In this document: one piece after another, positions 22,035 to 32,961 of the stretch
Numbering within the stretch: position 1 is the stretch's first letter
Layout of the letters: each line of letters opens with the position of its first letter
NCBI GenBank assembly: GCA_023897205.1
Contig: JAHWDD010000008.1
Location: 3,257,859 to 3,321,858 of the forward strand
Length of the DNA stretch: 64,000 bases
Direction: 5' to 3'
From: Exophiala sp. HKRS030
Lineage: Eukaryota; Ascomycota; Eurotiomycetes; Chaetothyriales; Herpotrichiellaceae
The notes under the pieces: model-generated
The model's input: only the letters and a program-made list of their open reading frames with translations
Database searches by the model: none
Told to the model about the DNA's origin: nothing
Program-made: the position numbers and the translations under genes

Positions 22035-23046
22035 GTAGTAGGTGGAAATATACAAAACCTATTGCCCTTACCATTGGCGCTCATTGTCTTTGCGATTGAG
22101 GCTCAGACAAGCTGGTCGTGTTATCTGCCTTCATGTTTCTCGATCGCAGTTCGGTCCTAATGCAAGATACAAATGCTCATTGCGGTCGAAAAATGAAGTT
22201 ATGGCGATCAATGATGCTCATCAGTATTGTCGGAGTGTCTAGACTAATAAATACTTAGTGAAGTGGCTCAATCAATGGGATTTATCTTACTCATCAAACC
22301 AGACTGCGCCTCAATGTTCATTAAGGGTTTAGTGCAGAATCCGCAGCGCACGTGCTGCCCGGGGCGCTCCGGTATAGTACATATGTCTCCAGCCCTCTCA
22401 CTCAGGCTGGAGGCTGACACTAGATATTGGATCGTGAGCTAGTTTCAGTTTATTGGGTAGCGATGCATTTGAATCACTTAAGGCGTCGATCTATCGATAA
22501 GTGGCGATGAAAAAACAGAGCTAAATCCTGATAGTACAAATATAGCGTAGGATGCTAAAATAAGCTGGACCAATAGGATGCTAACGCTAGTGATTATTAC
22601 CCAATAAACATCATTATTAGTCGTACTAGCGGGTCCAGCCCGTAAAGTCTCTCAAGAAACGTTCTTCTCCCTCGTCTTCCTTACTCTTCTTCCCTCTAGT
22701 GAAGCGAGGTCTCGTCCATTGAGGCTGCAAAGCTGACCACCATATCGCCTGCTGGTGGGCTGGGCAACAGGAAGAAAATAGAATGGCGACAGAGCAGGCT
22801 TTTCTTGAAAATGTTTTTCTTCCCCATGTTTTGCGACTTGTTGTCACACCTGTACACACTGAAACGGTTGATCAAACCAACGTTTGACATTTTAAGGCTT
22901 GCGAATTGCTTTTATCTTTTGAATGCGAACTTGAACATTGAGTTAGCATCATTGTCGTACTCTGGATACCTTCTAGTCCCTCTCCATCCAATACGAAGTA
23001 GCTCTCGGGCAATTTCTCGGCTGGTCGCAACACATCCACGGGAGCC
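22035..23046. other. Intergenic region
   Basis: About 1 kb of non-coding DNA. Only short overlapping open frames are present. It should hold the aldolase terminator and the promoter of the HxxHC protein. No repeats or RNA genes recognised. Confidence 0.45.
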
Positions 23047-23841
23047 ATGGCGCTCACTCACGACTACAATCCCCTCAGTGGAAGCGAGGACACCAAAGAC
23101 GAGATTGACAGCAACAGCAGGCCGCCCGTGAGCATAGCATGGTCCAAATATATTCTATACATGCTGCTCGTGGCATGCGCTGGTTTTGGTGCAGCGTTTG
23201 GCACGGTTTTCGCCTTATCTTTACTTAGACCGGGGACGAGCGACACGACTGCATCTCCCGCCGCTACTACCACTTCTCTGTCCGCAGACACTGTACTGCC
23301 CACTGCCTCCGTCGAGCATCTGGCCGGCCAGGCCGATGAGACCAACCCGTTGGCGGGCAAAGTCCTCGATTGCGGATACTCTCCCACAGAAGCGCGGGCC
23401 AAGGGCTGCGTATACGATGTCATGATGCAGGATTGGGTCCCAGAACCGTGTTATGACAGCCTGTTGACAGAAAGATACCTTGCCAGAGGAAATTATACTT
23501 GGTATGCGGACATGAATGGGAATGTCATGCCGGACGAAGAAATGCGCAAGGGTGAACACAGCGCAGCATGGATGTCGGGAGATTACCACAAAGATCACTG
23601 TATCTTTTCTTGGGAAAAGCTCATCCGAGCAATGCGAAACAACTGGCCCATTAGCCAGGAGTTGGTGTCCTACGACCATGTCCTGCACTGTCAGCATCAG
23701 ACTTTGGGGGAGGATGGCCATACTCACAAGCGCGACGGAGGTATTGGCGTCATGGCACCAACCAATTATGCCAAATGTGCACTCTACAGTACATGGAAAA
23801 CGGATTTCATCCCAGATAAACATGCCGCAGACACTAAATAA
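23047..23841 (+). CDS. Single-pass membrane protein with two HxxHC motifs
   Basis: A single exon of 264 residues. A cytosolic N-terminus is followed by one membrane helix at about 35-60, then a Thr/Ser-rich stalk and a Cys-rich luminal or extracellular domain. That domain contains a CGYSPTEARAKGCVYDVMM block (109-127). Two HxxHC motifs follow, HKDHC (181-185) and HVLHC (211-215), 30 residues apart. Paired HxxHC motifs behind one membrane helix are the hallmark of the UstYa-type (DUF3328) oxidases of fungal peptide and other secondary-metabolite pathways. The rest of the protein does not look like a standard UstYa member, so I treat it as a conserved fungal membrane protein of unknown function. 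There is one possible N-glycosylation site near NYTW. Confidence 0.65.
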   Translation: MALTHDYNPLSGSEDTKDEIDSNSRPPVSIAWSKYILYMLLVACAGFGAAFGTVFALSLLRPGTSDTTASPAATTTSLSADTVLPTASVEHLAGQADETNPLAGKVLDCGYSPTEARAKGCVYDVMMQDWVPEPCYDSLLTERYLARGNYTWYADMNGNVMPDEEMRKGEHSAAWMSGDYHKDHCIFSWEKLIRAMRNNWPISQELVSYDHVLHCQHQTLGEDGHTHKRDGGIGVMAPTNYAKCALYSTWKTDFIPDKHAADTK

Positions 23842-24852
23842 GAATTAATAATCGACTTTATGCTAATGAGAAAAGACAACATTGGACCTCACACTCAAGA
23901 AGATCAAGGAAGGCGTGTAGATTCTCCTTGCGCGTCTGCTGACTTTGTTGCCGTCAAATATCCGTTCCATAACCAGGGACATCTACCCTCGCAGGTTCCG
24001 CTCAGCAAATTTCCTGGACAATCCTTGGCTCCTTGGGTTAATCTCTGGAGACTCAATCAATTGTGTGGGCTCATCGAATGCCCGAGAGCATGCCGGAACT
24101 CCTTCAACACTATGGCCTTATCGTGAGGTTTTGTCTGAGCGACCCGACTTTCTGCTCCGTCCCAACTTTTTCGGTATGAAGAATGAGGAACGAAATGAAC
24201 AAAAACTTGCTTGAATTGTTCAGTCATCTTCGAGCACCTTTCGAATGTACCCGTTCAGAGTTCTTGGCTTTGTCCCTGGAAAGCATCCGTCGCCTTTGTC
24301 CTATGCCTCCGACAGAACGATCGCCATCCCTCACACTCTGTGGGATCAGAAACTCATCATCCCTGGTTGCTATGTACACAGTGTTCTAAGATGTTGATGT
24401 CCGAGTTTAGCCTATTCTCAAGAAACTCGTCCTACATTGGGGAACTTCGGTAATCTTGTTCGAAGTCCAGATTCCTGTACCGCTTGTTGGGCCCTTGAAT
24501 GCTTCAAAGTCCATGCTCAGCTACACTTTTAAGTGAGATTCATAGAAAAAAAATTGGTTTGATTGGAGGTTTAATGAAAATAGAAATAATTGGCCCACCA
24601 AGAAAAGTTGTTTGAAGAAATGAAAAAATCCTTCAAGCCGCCGTCAGTTAAAATGCTATATCTAAACGCTCATTCAGATATGCTCCCCATAGAAAAGTTA
24701 CATAAATTTGTCGCCCGCAGTAAGACGCTCTCCCCAGCGACGAAAATCTGCTCTGCCAGGAGCCTTGTTCCCCTTTTCTCTTTTAGAGTCATCATGGTAT
24801 GCAGCGATCAGGCTTTGGTAAGAACCGCCACAACCTGTGAAATTTCACTACC
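23842..24852. other. Gene-free interval, possible decayed coding DNA
   Basis: About 1 kb between the HxxHC gene and the surface-protein pseudogene. Parts of 23945-24400 read somewhat like protein in more than one frame, but I cannot join them or name a family. It may be a degraded gene. Confidence 0.3.
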
Positions 24853-27762
24853 TTAAGGCTGAATCTTGGTACCGCTATTATAGTCAGGGCCGTCGTAAAA
24901 GGTGTTGTGAAATAGGCCGCTCGCTATTTGGTAACATTGGAGTTGCGGTGATCCGTAAACCAAGAAGCCAAGGCAGTCGTTGTTTTGCCCACATAATTCT
25001 GCACACGAAGCATAATCGGCAATATTGGTAATACTTGAATAGCCGCCGGCCCCAGCATTCCAATCCTGGCCGCAGAGGCGATTGAACTGTGCGCCCGAGC
25101 TGGTCGTGAAGGGGTCGGTTTGGTCAGCACAAGTTCCTGTTATAGGAGAAAGCTTGCGACCGAGATCGAACCCAGCGTTACCTTGCACCCCGTTGCTGTC
25201 GGCGTATAATGTACAAGTTTGTATGGTTGTGGGGTCTGGATTGAAAGGCGGGTCGGCAGGAAGCTCTGTGAACTGGTACTGGGCGTATTGGCAGCTTGGG
25301 ACATTGGCACATGACTCCATGCAGTCGGCAAAGGAGGCACTATTCTGAACAGATCCAATTTGGGTGTCACCAGTTTGAGTGTTGCATTCAAGCTCGAACT
25401 TGTCGTTATTGGCTGCTGTATAAGGACTCGATATGGCTGTATAAGTTGGAGAACTATTGGCGCTGGTAGTAGTAGTGGTGCTGGTCGTCGTGCTGGTTGT
25501 CGTGCTGGTTGTAGTTGTTGTCGACGTAGAAGTTGTAGTTGTGATTGTCATAGAAGTGGTCGTGGTGGTTGTGGACCCCATCGTTGAGGTGGTAGTGGTG
25601 GCAGGGCGAGAGATCAACATAACAGCCGTGTCGTACATTTTGGGGACTGCTCCGCCGTTTGAAGAGTCTTTCAGGTAACAGTGGCCCTCTTGTGATAGGT
25701 TGACCACGCCAGCAGCAGTTTGGTCAAACACAGCGGCGACACAAGCCGCATTATTATCACACATCGTTAGACATGCGTCGAAGTTCGCCACCACCGCATT
25801 GTTAAGGTCTCCACTAGCAATGTCCATATTATAGGCTTCTTGGTACCGACTTCCTTATAGACTAGTGTAGACGGATTGATCCACACATGATGTAGGCCCT
25901 GGAGTCGCAGTGGTGGTAGTGGTGGTGGTGGATGATGATGATGTTATGGCTGGCCCTGACATAACGGAAGCAAATTCATAACCCGTTTCAGAGAAGATAG
26001 GTTCACCGACTGACGCTGCAAGATTGCAATTGCCATTGTCCAACACCATAAATTCACAGCTATCTGTGGTAGAGTATGCATCCACACAAGCCTCAAATGA
26101 CATTGGTCCCAGCTGAGCAACGAACTGAGTAATTGATTGAGGGCGTTGACCATAAGAAAGTGAAAAAGTTGCACCGTTGGGGGCAGTAAATGGATTGGTC
26201 AAAGCTTCACATGAGCGCGTGGGCGCTGAAGATATTGTGATTAAAGAGACAGTGCTTGAAGTCATGCTGGTTGAAGACATACTCATTATTGTTGTAGGCG
26301 GAGGTGTAGTTACGATCCTGAACCAGACGTTCCAGTAAGAGCTGGATGATTGCGCATCTTCGTTAGTCGTTGTCTTGAGGTTACAGCCGTTAAATTCGGG
26401 CCCGATTGGTGTAGTCCACCCAGCGCACCCAGTTAAGCCGTTACACACGGTAGCACACTCTTTATAGCTCTCTGTCTGTGCCGGTCCAAGGTCGTTACCT
26501 TGAACGTCTACATCCGGGCAGATGTAGTAGTCATAAGCTCCACTAGTGAATTGGAATTCGGTATCATCGTAATATCCGGCTATCGAGGTAGATGTTGGGG
26601 CGGTGGACGATGTCGTCATCATAGAATATATGGTGCTGGAGCTTGTTATAGAGGCTGCCGTTGTGATCGACATGGTGCTTATTAGCGTCGATTGACTGGT
26701 CGTAGTCTCCGAGACAGTAGAAGCCTGTGTTGATGTGGTGGACTTAGCTGAACTGCTCTCCTCAGATGAAGTTGTGGTCTCTCCGGACGAAGTCATTTGG
26801 CTCGAGGCAGCTATGCTTGTCTCGCTTGATGTGGTGATCTCCCCGGTTATTGTTAATGTACTTAGGCTACCGGTGGTTGTCTTCATTGACGATGTACCTG
26901 TAGCTAAACTTGTCACTAAGCTTGTGGTCTGTGAGGTCGACGACATCGTGGTGGATGAAGAGGTTGATACCGATGGAGGAGCTAGAGTTCTGTCAGCATT
27001 TGGCGCCCGAGACGAATAATCGAAGAACATACCTTGTTGCACTAGATTAATGGGCTGTGCACAGGTGGTCTGGTCGATGACCACGTAAATAGTGCTCCCA
27101 TAGAGGCAGAAACCTCCTGCACCCTGAACCTGGCCGACCCCAGCAGGGAAGGTCCAATACTTGAACCTAACCGGTGGGTTGGCAGACTTGATGAGCGGTG
27201 TATCTGTCAAATCACTGTTACTTCCCACTAGCTCGTTGTCCGTGACCAGGAAATCCCCATATAGATAAAAGATCGACGCCGAGGATTTTGTATCAGTCAA
27301 ACCGGCTTGATCACTATCTTCGAAGGTGACATAGCCCTGTGTTTCTGCCCTTCGACGTTTTGTTGAAGTGGTCGCAGTAACCTGCATAATAAACCCTGAA
27401 GGGAATGGGATCGATGTAGAAGAAGAGGCTGTCGCGGTTGAGCTTTCACTGCTGGATGCAGAGCTTGTAATAGTGGAAGCAGCCGAGGTGGTGCTGGATG
27501 AAGACAATTAACTTGTTGAGGTAGCCTGCGATGACGATGCTTGTGAGGTCGAGGTAACAGTGGAAGATTCTGAGGTAGGCACTGAGGTGCTGACTAGAGA
27601 AGATGTCTGTGAACTCGAGGTGGACATACCAGAAGAAGTCGGTAAGCTGGAAGTCGAAACTTGGGAAGAAGTTGATAGTTCTGAAGAGGTCGACGGTATA
27701 GAGGATGTCGCTATTCCGGAGGAGGACGAGCTGGAAGTAGAAGAACCAGGAGTCGACACAGC

Positions 27763-27850
27763 CAAGGATGTTGAGATAAGGGAAGATGTCGAGACAAGGG
27801 AAGATGTCGAGACAAGGGAAGATGTCGAGACAGGGGAAGATGTTAAAATA
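27763..27850 (-). repeat. 18-bp coding tandem repeat
   Basis: GGAAGATGTCGAGACAAG (plus-strand reading) occurs three times in a row at 27781-27834, with degenerate copies on both sides. On the coding strand it gives a repeated Leu-Val-Ser-Thr-Ser-Ser unit. Confidence 0.7.
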
Positions 27851-28478
27851 GTCGAGGACGATGATCCCGAGGTACTCCCAGTTGAATAACTTGATATAAC
27901 GCTGGTAGATGTAATGGATATAGTCGTTAGGGATGACGACGGAGTGGCTGACGACGATCTAGATGATTGAGAGCTAGTGGCTGAGGCTGTGACCGTAGAC
28001 GAAGTTCCGCTGCTTGTTGTAGTAGCCGATGAGGTCGTAGAACTTGATCCTGTATCCAAAACAAGGTAAATTGGATTTTGGCAGCTGCCGGGCTCGACAT
28101 ATGCCGCAACAAAGTTACTAAATGAACAAAAGCCAGCCGAACCTCTAAGCTGGGCCAACTTTCCGATAAAGAACCAAGTTTGTAAGCCAACAGGCATGTC
28201 TGTGAATAGCTTGACCGCGGAGATTGAATTATCCGAAATGGTACCTAGATATTGGTTATTCGAGACGAACGTATCGTTGTTAGCTCTGAATATTAATGCT
28301 GCTGAGTCTGAGCCCTTCATAATGACACTAGTGTTGCCGTTGTCGAAAGCGAGGTAGTGTTGAACTGTATGCTGCCTTCGAACTAAACTAGTCGGTGTTG
28401 CTTGGATAAGAAGCCTGAATCCGGCGCCAGTGGTGGTAACTTGGCCTACTGTGCTGGATGAAGAACTGCTAGACAAGC

Positions 28479-28598
28479 TGCTGGACGAAGCACTACTTGC
28501 TGAGGAGCTACTGGAGGAGGCGCTGCTTGCCGAGAAACTGCTGGATGAGGCACTGCTTGCTGAGGAACTGCTGGATGAGGCACTGCTTGCTGAAGAGC
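28479..28598 (-). repeat. Four-copy 30-bp coding tandem repeat (Ser/Ala-rich)
   Basis: Four adjacent 30-bp units (28479, 28509, 28539, 28569) encode a ten-residue Ser/Ala repeat in the surface-protein pseudogene. The last two units are almost identical. Such minisatellites often change copy number between strains. Confidence 0.7.
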
Positions 28599-29828
28599 TG
28601 CTGCTAGAACTGGAAGCCTGGATGCTGGTGGGGTTGTTAGAGCTCATTGACGTAATGGTTGAGCTGATGCTTGTGCTAAGGCTGGTAGTCACAATAGAGC
28701 TGGACAAGGTTCCTTATAGTGGGTTAGCTCAATGGCTTCGGGAATGATCGTTAATTGTCAGCTAGGCTCACCTGAAGACGTGGACCATGGTTTACTGGTA
28801 GATGTTACAGATTCAATCGGCGGTTTTGTTTGTGTCCAGTCTGCCCAGGTCGCTGGAGGTTTACTAGTGCTGGTAGGTCCATTAGGGAAGATAAAAGGTG
28901 GAACAACATAGATAATAACTTTAGTGATGATAATGTCAAACTTAATTATCATGGGTTGAGCGCATTTCCGAGTAACGGTGGCAGTCCAGTCTCGGCCTGG
29001 GAAAACTGCAGTTGTAGCAGCGTTAGTGCTAACAACAACACTACCACCCTAAGTATGGGTGACCGTCTGAGGTGGGACATAAATAGTAGTTGGAGGTGCT
29101 CTTTGTGGGAATTCGAAGACATAAACACTAGCAGAAGGGACTGATGTATGCTTTGAGTATACTGCAGATGCAGTGTTGGAGAAAATGGCCTTTGGGTTGT
29201 AGACCTAGACTTTATCAAATTCGCGGCATATCGTTGGCTTGTTGGCGGTCTGCTGACACTTGATGACGTCGAGGTTCTGGAGCTTCTGTCCATGAGGCCC
29301 ATTGCACTTATCGTAAAGGCCGCTACCTCCATAACCAGGGATGGCAAGAGGACCCAATTGGTTGTACGGTGCATTCCACTCTTTCATTACCGTTGTGTAT
29401 GCAGAGACGGTAGTTACGTGGGTGAAACGTCTCTTCCACTTTGTTGTGACGGTAGAAGTAACATATGTATTGGTGATGGTACTGGAAGCTCGCGAGACCA
29501 GAACGTTTTGATCCGTTTTGGTAATGGTAGAGACAGTAGATGAGGGCAATGCATATGGACAAGGAATGACGGTAGAAACGAAGTCCCATATTGAATACGA
29601 GTATTGGGTCCAGCATTTAGTCTTGATGCAGATCTAGTCCTAAGGCGAACAGGTGGACACCGGCTGATACTAAGTGGTGACTGTGATGGGAGTTGGTGTC
29701 TTCCATTGGTTAGGAGAAGGACAAGGAGTGATTGTGGTGAGTGTGCTCGTTGTGGGCTGTCCCCATGCGTCCGCAAGAGCTGCGCCAAAGCTCCCTGCAA
29801 GGAGCAATCCCGTGATGGGATTAAACAT

Positions 29829-32496
29829 GATGCAAAAGAATGACTGGGGTCGGATAGGGTGCAAAAATAACAAAAAAAGAGCGACTGAGGAGAGAACTTG
29901 ACTGCTGTGCTATTATCTGCTCCTTTATACAAGACAGTACCTGTGAAAACGGTCCCAAATGATCCCAAAACAAACTTCAGTTATACGCTGACATGATAGG
30001 CGTGATCATGATTGCGATTCTATAATAATCAATCATTTCTCAACTCGTCTAGGGGCAAACAAGGTTAGCTCCACCGCAATACATTAAGAATGAGTGATAT
30101 AGTAAATTTATTGTTGGTGCAAGACAGGCCAATTGAGTGGGCGAGGCCTAGCAATCTTCTCTGACGGGCAGCATTGATGCTGGTGGAAGTTAGGCTTTTA
30201 AGGCATCGGAAATCTGGGTCGAGCCGAGATCTACTCCTTATAGGCGAGGGCGGATGCTGGAGTATAGTGAAGATGCTACTGACAGTCATTAGACTCGCTT
30301 GATAGTGGTATGGATCCATAGATCGCAAAAAGAAACCAGGGGATTGGCTTCTGAAATGAATGAGGCTGTCTGTCAGTGTGCTAATAACGACGTTGAAGTT
30401 CGCACACTTGGTTCAGCCGTGAGGTAAGCACTGTGTGAGTTTTCATTGGGAAATCTTGCACCTATGTACGACGATTGGCCTCGTGGTCTGAGGTCTTCTT
30501 GGCGACACACATAATTTCTGGGGTTATCTGATCTACACATTCTTCGGTAGTTTAATCGGCATTGATGCGAATAGGGAGCGTAGAGTGGCTCGTGGTACGG
30601 AGAAAGAATCCTTGGTATTTACGTGTGGCATTCATCTTAGCCTTGTTCATAAGTTAGGGAGCTGGCTAGAACGCCAGAGGCGACCATTTTTCCACTGGCA
30701 GGTGTCTTAAGAACATTGACGGTGTGTGGGTGGCCAAGGTTAGGGGTCTAGCGGCTTGAGCCATCTGTCACTGGGGCTCTGATGGCTCCGGGATCGAGGA
30801 TAGTGGCGCGAAGGATATCATGATACCTTATTCGGAAGGTAAAATGTGATATAGTGTCAAGCGACTCTCCCTATCGTAACTCCTGCTGTATAGGTAAGAA
30901 CGCACTGTTTCTTGGCCTAAGAAAACATCGATTATGTTATTATGATATTTCCTTGTAAGTCAACTTGTGGAAATATTTCTTTAGGTTTGCAGTGATCTTC
31001 GACTATAGTATTACTAACTAGTATAAGACCAGTAATGTTATTTCTTTATCATAAAGAGAAAGTTTATTTCGATCAATGAAAACGCAGTCTAACGAGTTCT
31101 CTTAAGCGGGGTAATATCATTCTCTTAAATTACTTGACGTGCAGAATACGTAAAGGTAGCGCTGGGTAACAGGAATCTCGTATTTAGATATCATCAAAAT
31201 ACGTAACAGATGTTTGTGCTGTATATGCGCCAAATTTGCTTCATGCCTGGTATCAACCTACACGAGCATAATCGAGATTCATATACCGTCGAACGGTAAC
31301 ACACTAGAGGTATCGAGAGATGATTTAGAAAACAAGAGTTAGCTAACAAAAAAGAACTTATCCCACTGACATCGAAACCGCGTTTGCGGACTAACTGAAA
31401 TTGTAGATCGGCTTTCGCTGCATCATTGCCCTAATTAGTGACGTGAGAAAACCACTGGTGAGCAAATAAACTAGTGACATTCTGGTTAATAGTAAGGCTG
31501 AGTGTTTAAGAGCTCAACAGAAATGATGGTGCACGTATTGAAGCTGACGGCTATAGAGTTGGGTTCGCAAAGCCTACTCAATACTGGGTAACTGGTACTG
31601 AATCAAGCGACCACCACTGTAAGCGACCAATCACTCTAAGAAAGCTGTGAAGAACTAATAACTTTGCCATAGTCTAATTTATAAGGATCTTGAATGATGG
31701 TCGCAACATCGCACAACACTCTCTGCAGCTTGCTAACACCAGTCACCAATAGCACAATAATTAATATCTTCAGATCAGCGAACCGAAACATGGTTTGGCA
31801 TTGGCACCATGGCTCTAAAAGAGTCAGTTTCATAAAGGCCTGTCCGATTTTGACGCTCGTTAGTCGTCACATCGCATGCTATACTACGGCTAGATGCCGA
31901 TAATTGTTCTTCGCTATCTGAGCTATTGTGATCTGTTCAGCGCTCACTCCACGAAGTGTATGATTTCGTGTTGTCGTTGCTTGAAGTCGATTAAAAGGCA
32001 TGATGCTGGCTGCGACCAGAACCGATATAGGTACGTTATCGAACTTTCGCGGCCCCTATTGGGTTTCTAGGAGAGGCTTAACAAAAGCAAATTAGTTACC
32101 GATAATTAACCCGCTACATATGACCGCCAATTAATTTTGGTCGCCGCAGGAGTTCACTCGCAGCTAATGAGTACTGACACTCTAAAATCCTCGGAGCGTA
32201 CATGATTGATTGATGATTTCACTTGGCAATGTAAGTGGCATGGTCAAATGTTATTATAGCAAACCAGCTTCTTTCCAAGTCCCGTTATCTCGCGGATATA
32301 AACAGTATGCCGATCTAAAATTAGCAATTGAATACGTGTAATATACCTCTCTCATCCGGCTTACTGTCCTTCAATAGAAAGACCGTTATATATAAGCTGT
32401 TACTTCGTGACTCCCTTCCCTTATACTATCAGATTATCGCTGTCCATTACCGAGGACAAAGAGCGAACTCGAACCCACAACTATTGAATACCAAGT
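29829..32496. other. Gene-free interval with decayed DNA
   Basis: About 2.7 kb without an intact gene. AT content rises between about 30.9 and 32.4 kb. Around 31,640-31,900 the minus strand reads like coding sequence interrupted by TGA, TAG and TAA codons that could come from CGA, CAG and CAA, but I cannot name it. I interpret the interval as old genes or transposon pieces damaged by mutation. Confidence 0.35.
29924..29929 (-). promoter_or_regulatory. Putative TATA box of the surface-protein pseudogene
   Basis: TATAAA on the minus strand, about 95 bp upstream of the ATG at 29828. It suggests that the promoter has survived although the frame has not. Confidence 0.4.
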
Positions 32497-32961
32497 ATGT
32501 CCGAGAATGGCAAAATCATTGAGGATGACAAGATAGTCGATTAGCGAGATCCTCTCAGCGAAGAATAACAAGAGTTTAGCAAGATTATGAGTTCTTTGGA
32601 ATTGGATCCAATGGGGGTAGTCTGTCTTAGTAAGGATGGGGTGTTACGATTATTGACGGCGGATCGCGATGTCATTGATGCTGTTGCACTTGCCCCGAAA
32701 CACATTAAGGCAATGCTCGACAGAATGCTGTTTAGCCAGGAAGCCGAAAATATTTGGCGAGGTGTGGATGGCACTACTGTGCCCAAAGAGTAGTGGTATA
32801 ATCCAGACAAAGACGATCTGCCGCCACCGTTGAGTGAAGAAGAGAAGGAAGAGGTAAGGACGATGATGGAAGAGAATAAGCTGGACGGAACACCCCAGGA
32901 AGGGGCCTCGAGTTGCTGTGGCCCAGCCATGATGTCGGATCACAAAATTTTGAAGCCATAA
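32497..32961 (+). pseudogene. Small acidic protein gene with three in-frame stops
   Basis: A 154-codon frame starts at the ATG at 32497 (MSENGKIIEDDKIVD) and ends with TAA at 32959-32961. Inside it are TAG at 32542-32544, TAA at 32566-32568 and TAG at 32791-32793. The frame continues sensibly through all three, with segments such as KIMSSLELDPMGVV, IKAMLDRMLF, IWRGVDGTTVPKE, WYNPDKDDLPPPLSEEEK and ASSCCGPAMM. Each stop is one C-to-T change from a Gln codon. The product has no signal peptide or enzyme motif that I recognise. The reading is convincing as a former gene because protein-like composition holds on both sides of every stop. Confidence 0.65.

Larger units (their letters stand above)
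24853..29828 (-). pseudogene. Large Ser/Thr-rich cell-surface protein gene with seven in-frame stops
   Basis: One frame runs from the ATG at 29828 to the stop at 24853 with a single intron (28771-28713, phase 1, GTGAGC..CTAAC..AAG), 1,638 codons. It encodes a signal peptide (ITGLLLAGSFGAALADA), Thr-rich segments, Ser-rich repeats, two copies of a roughly 120-residue fungal surface domain (near 28,400-28,050 and 27,410-27,020), and three Cys-rich PAN/apple-like domains towards the C-terminus. A secreted wall protein or adhesin is the likely ancestor. The frame is broken by TAG at 29670-29672, 29640-29642, 29634-29636, 29205-29207 and 29049-29051, and by TAA at 27508-27510 and 25855-25857. Each is one C-to-T change from CAG or CAA. 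No frameshift was found. A TATAAA at 29929-29924 remains about 95 bp upstream of the ATG. Confidence 0.8.

Noticed and set aside
27560..27889. Glu/Val-rich 109-codon frame on the plus strand
   Set aside because: Antisense of Ser/Thr-rich coding repeats; biased composition explains the open frame.
28430..28747. Leu/Glu-rich 105-codon frame on the plus strand
   Set aside because: It is the antisense of the Ser/Ala tandem repeats in the surface-protein pseudogene.
25855..29672. Reassigned TAG/TAA codons as an explanation for the internal stops
   Set aside because: Intact genes in the same window end at TAG (for example the kinase at 11375, the aldolase at 22034 and the Zn2Cys6 factor at 47313), so TAG works as a stop here.
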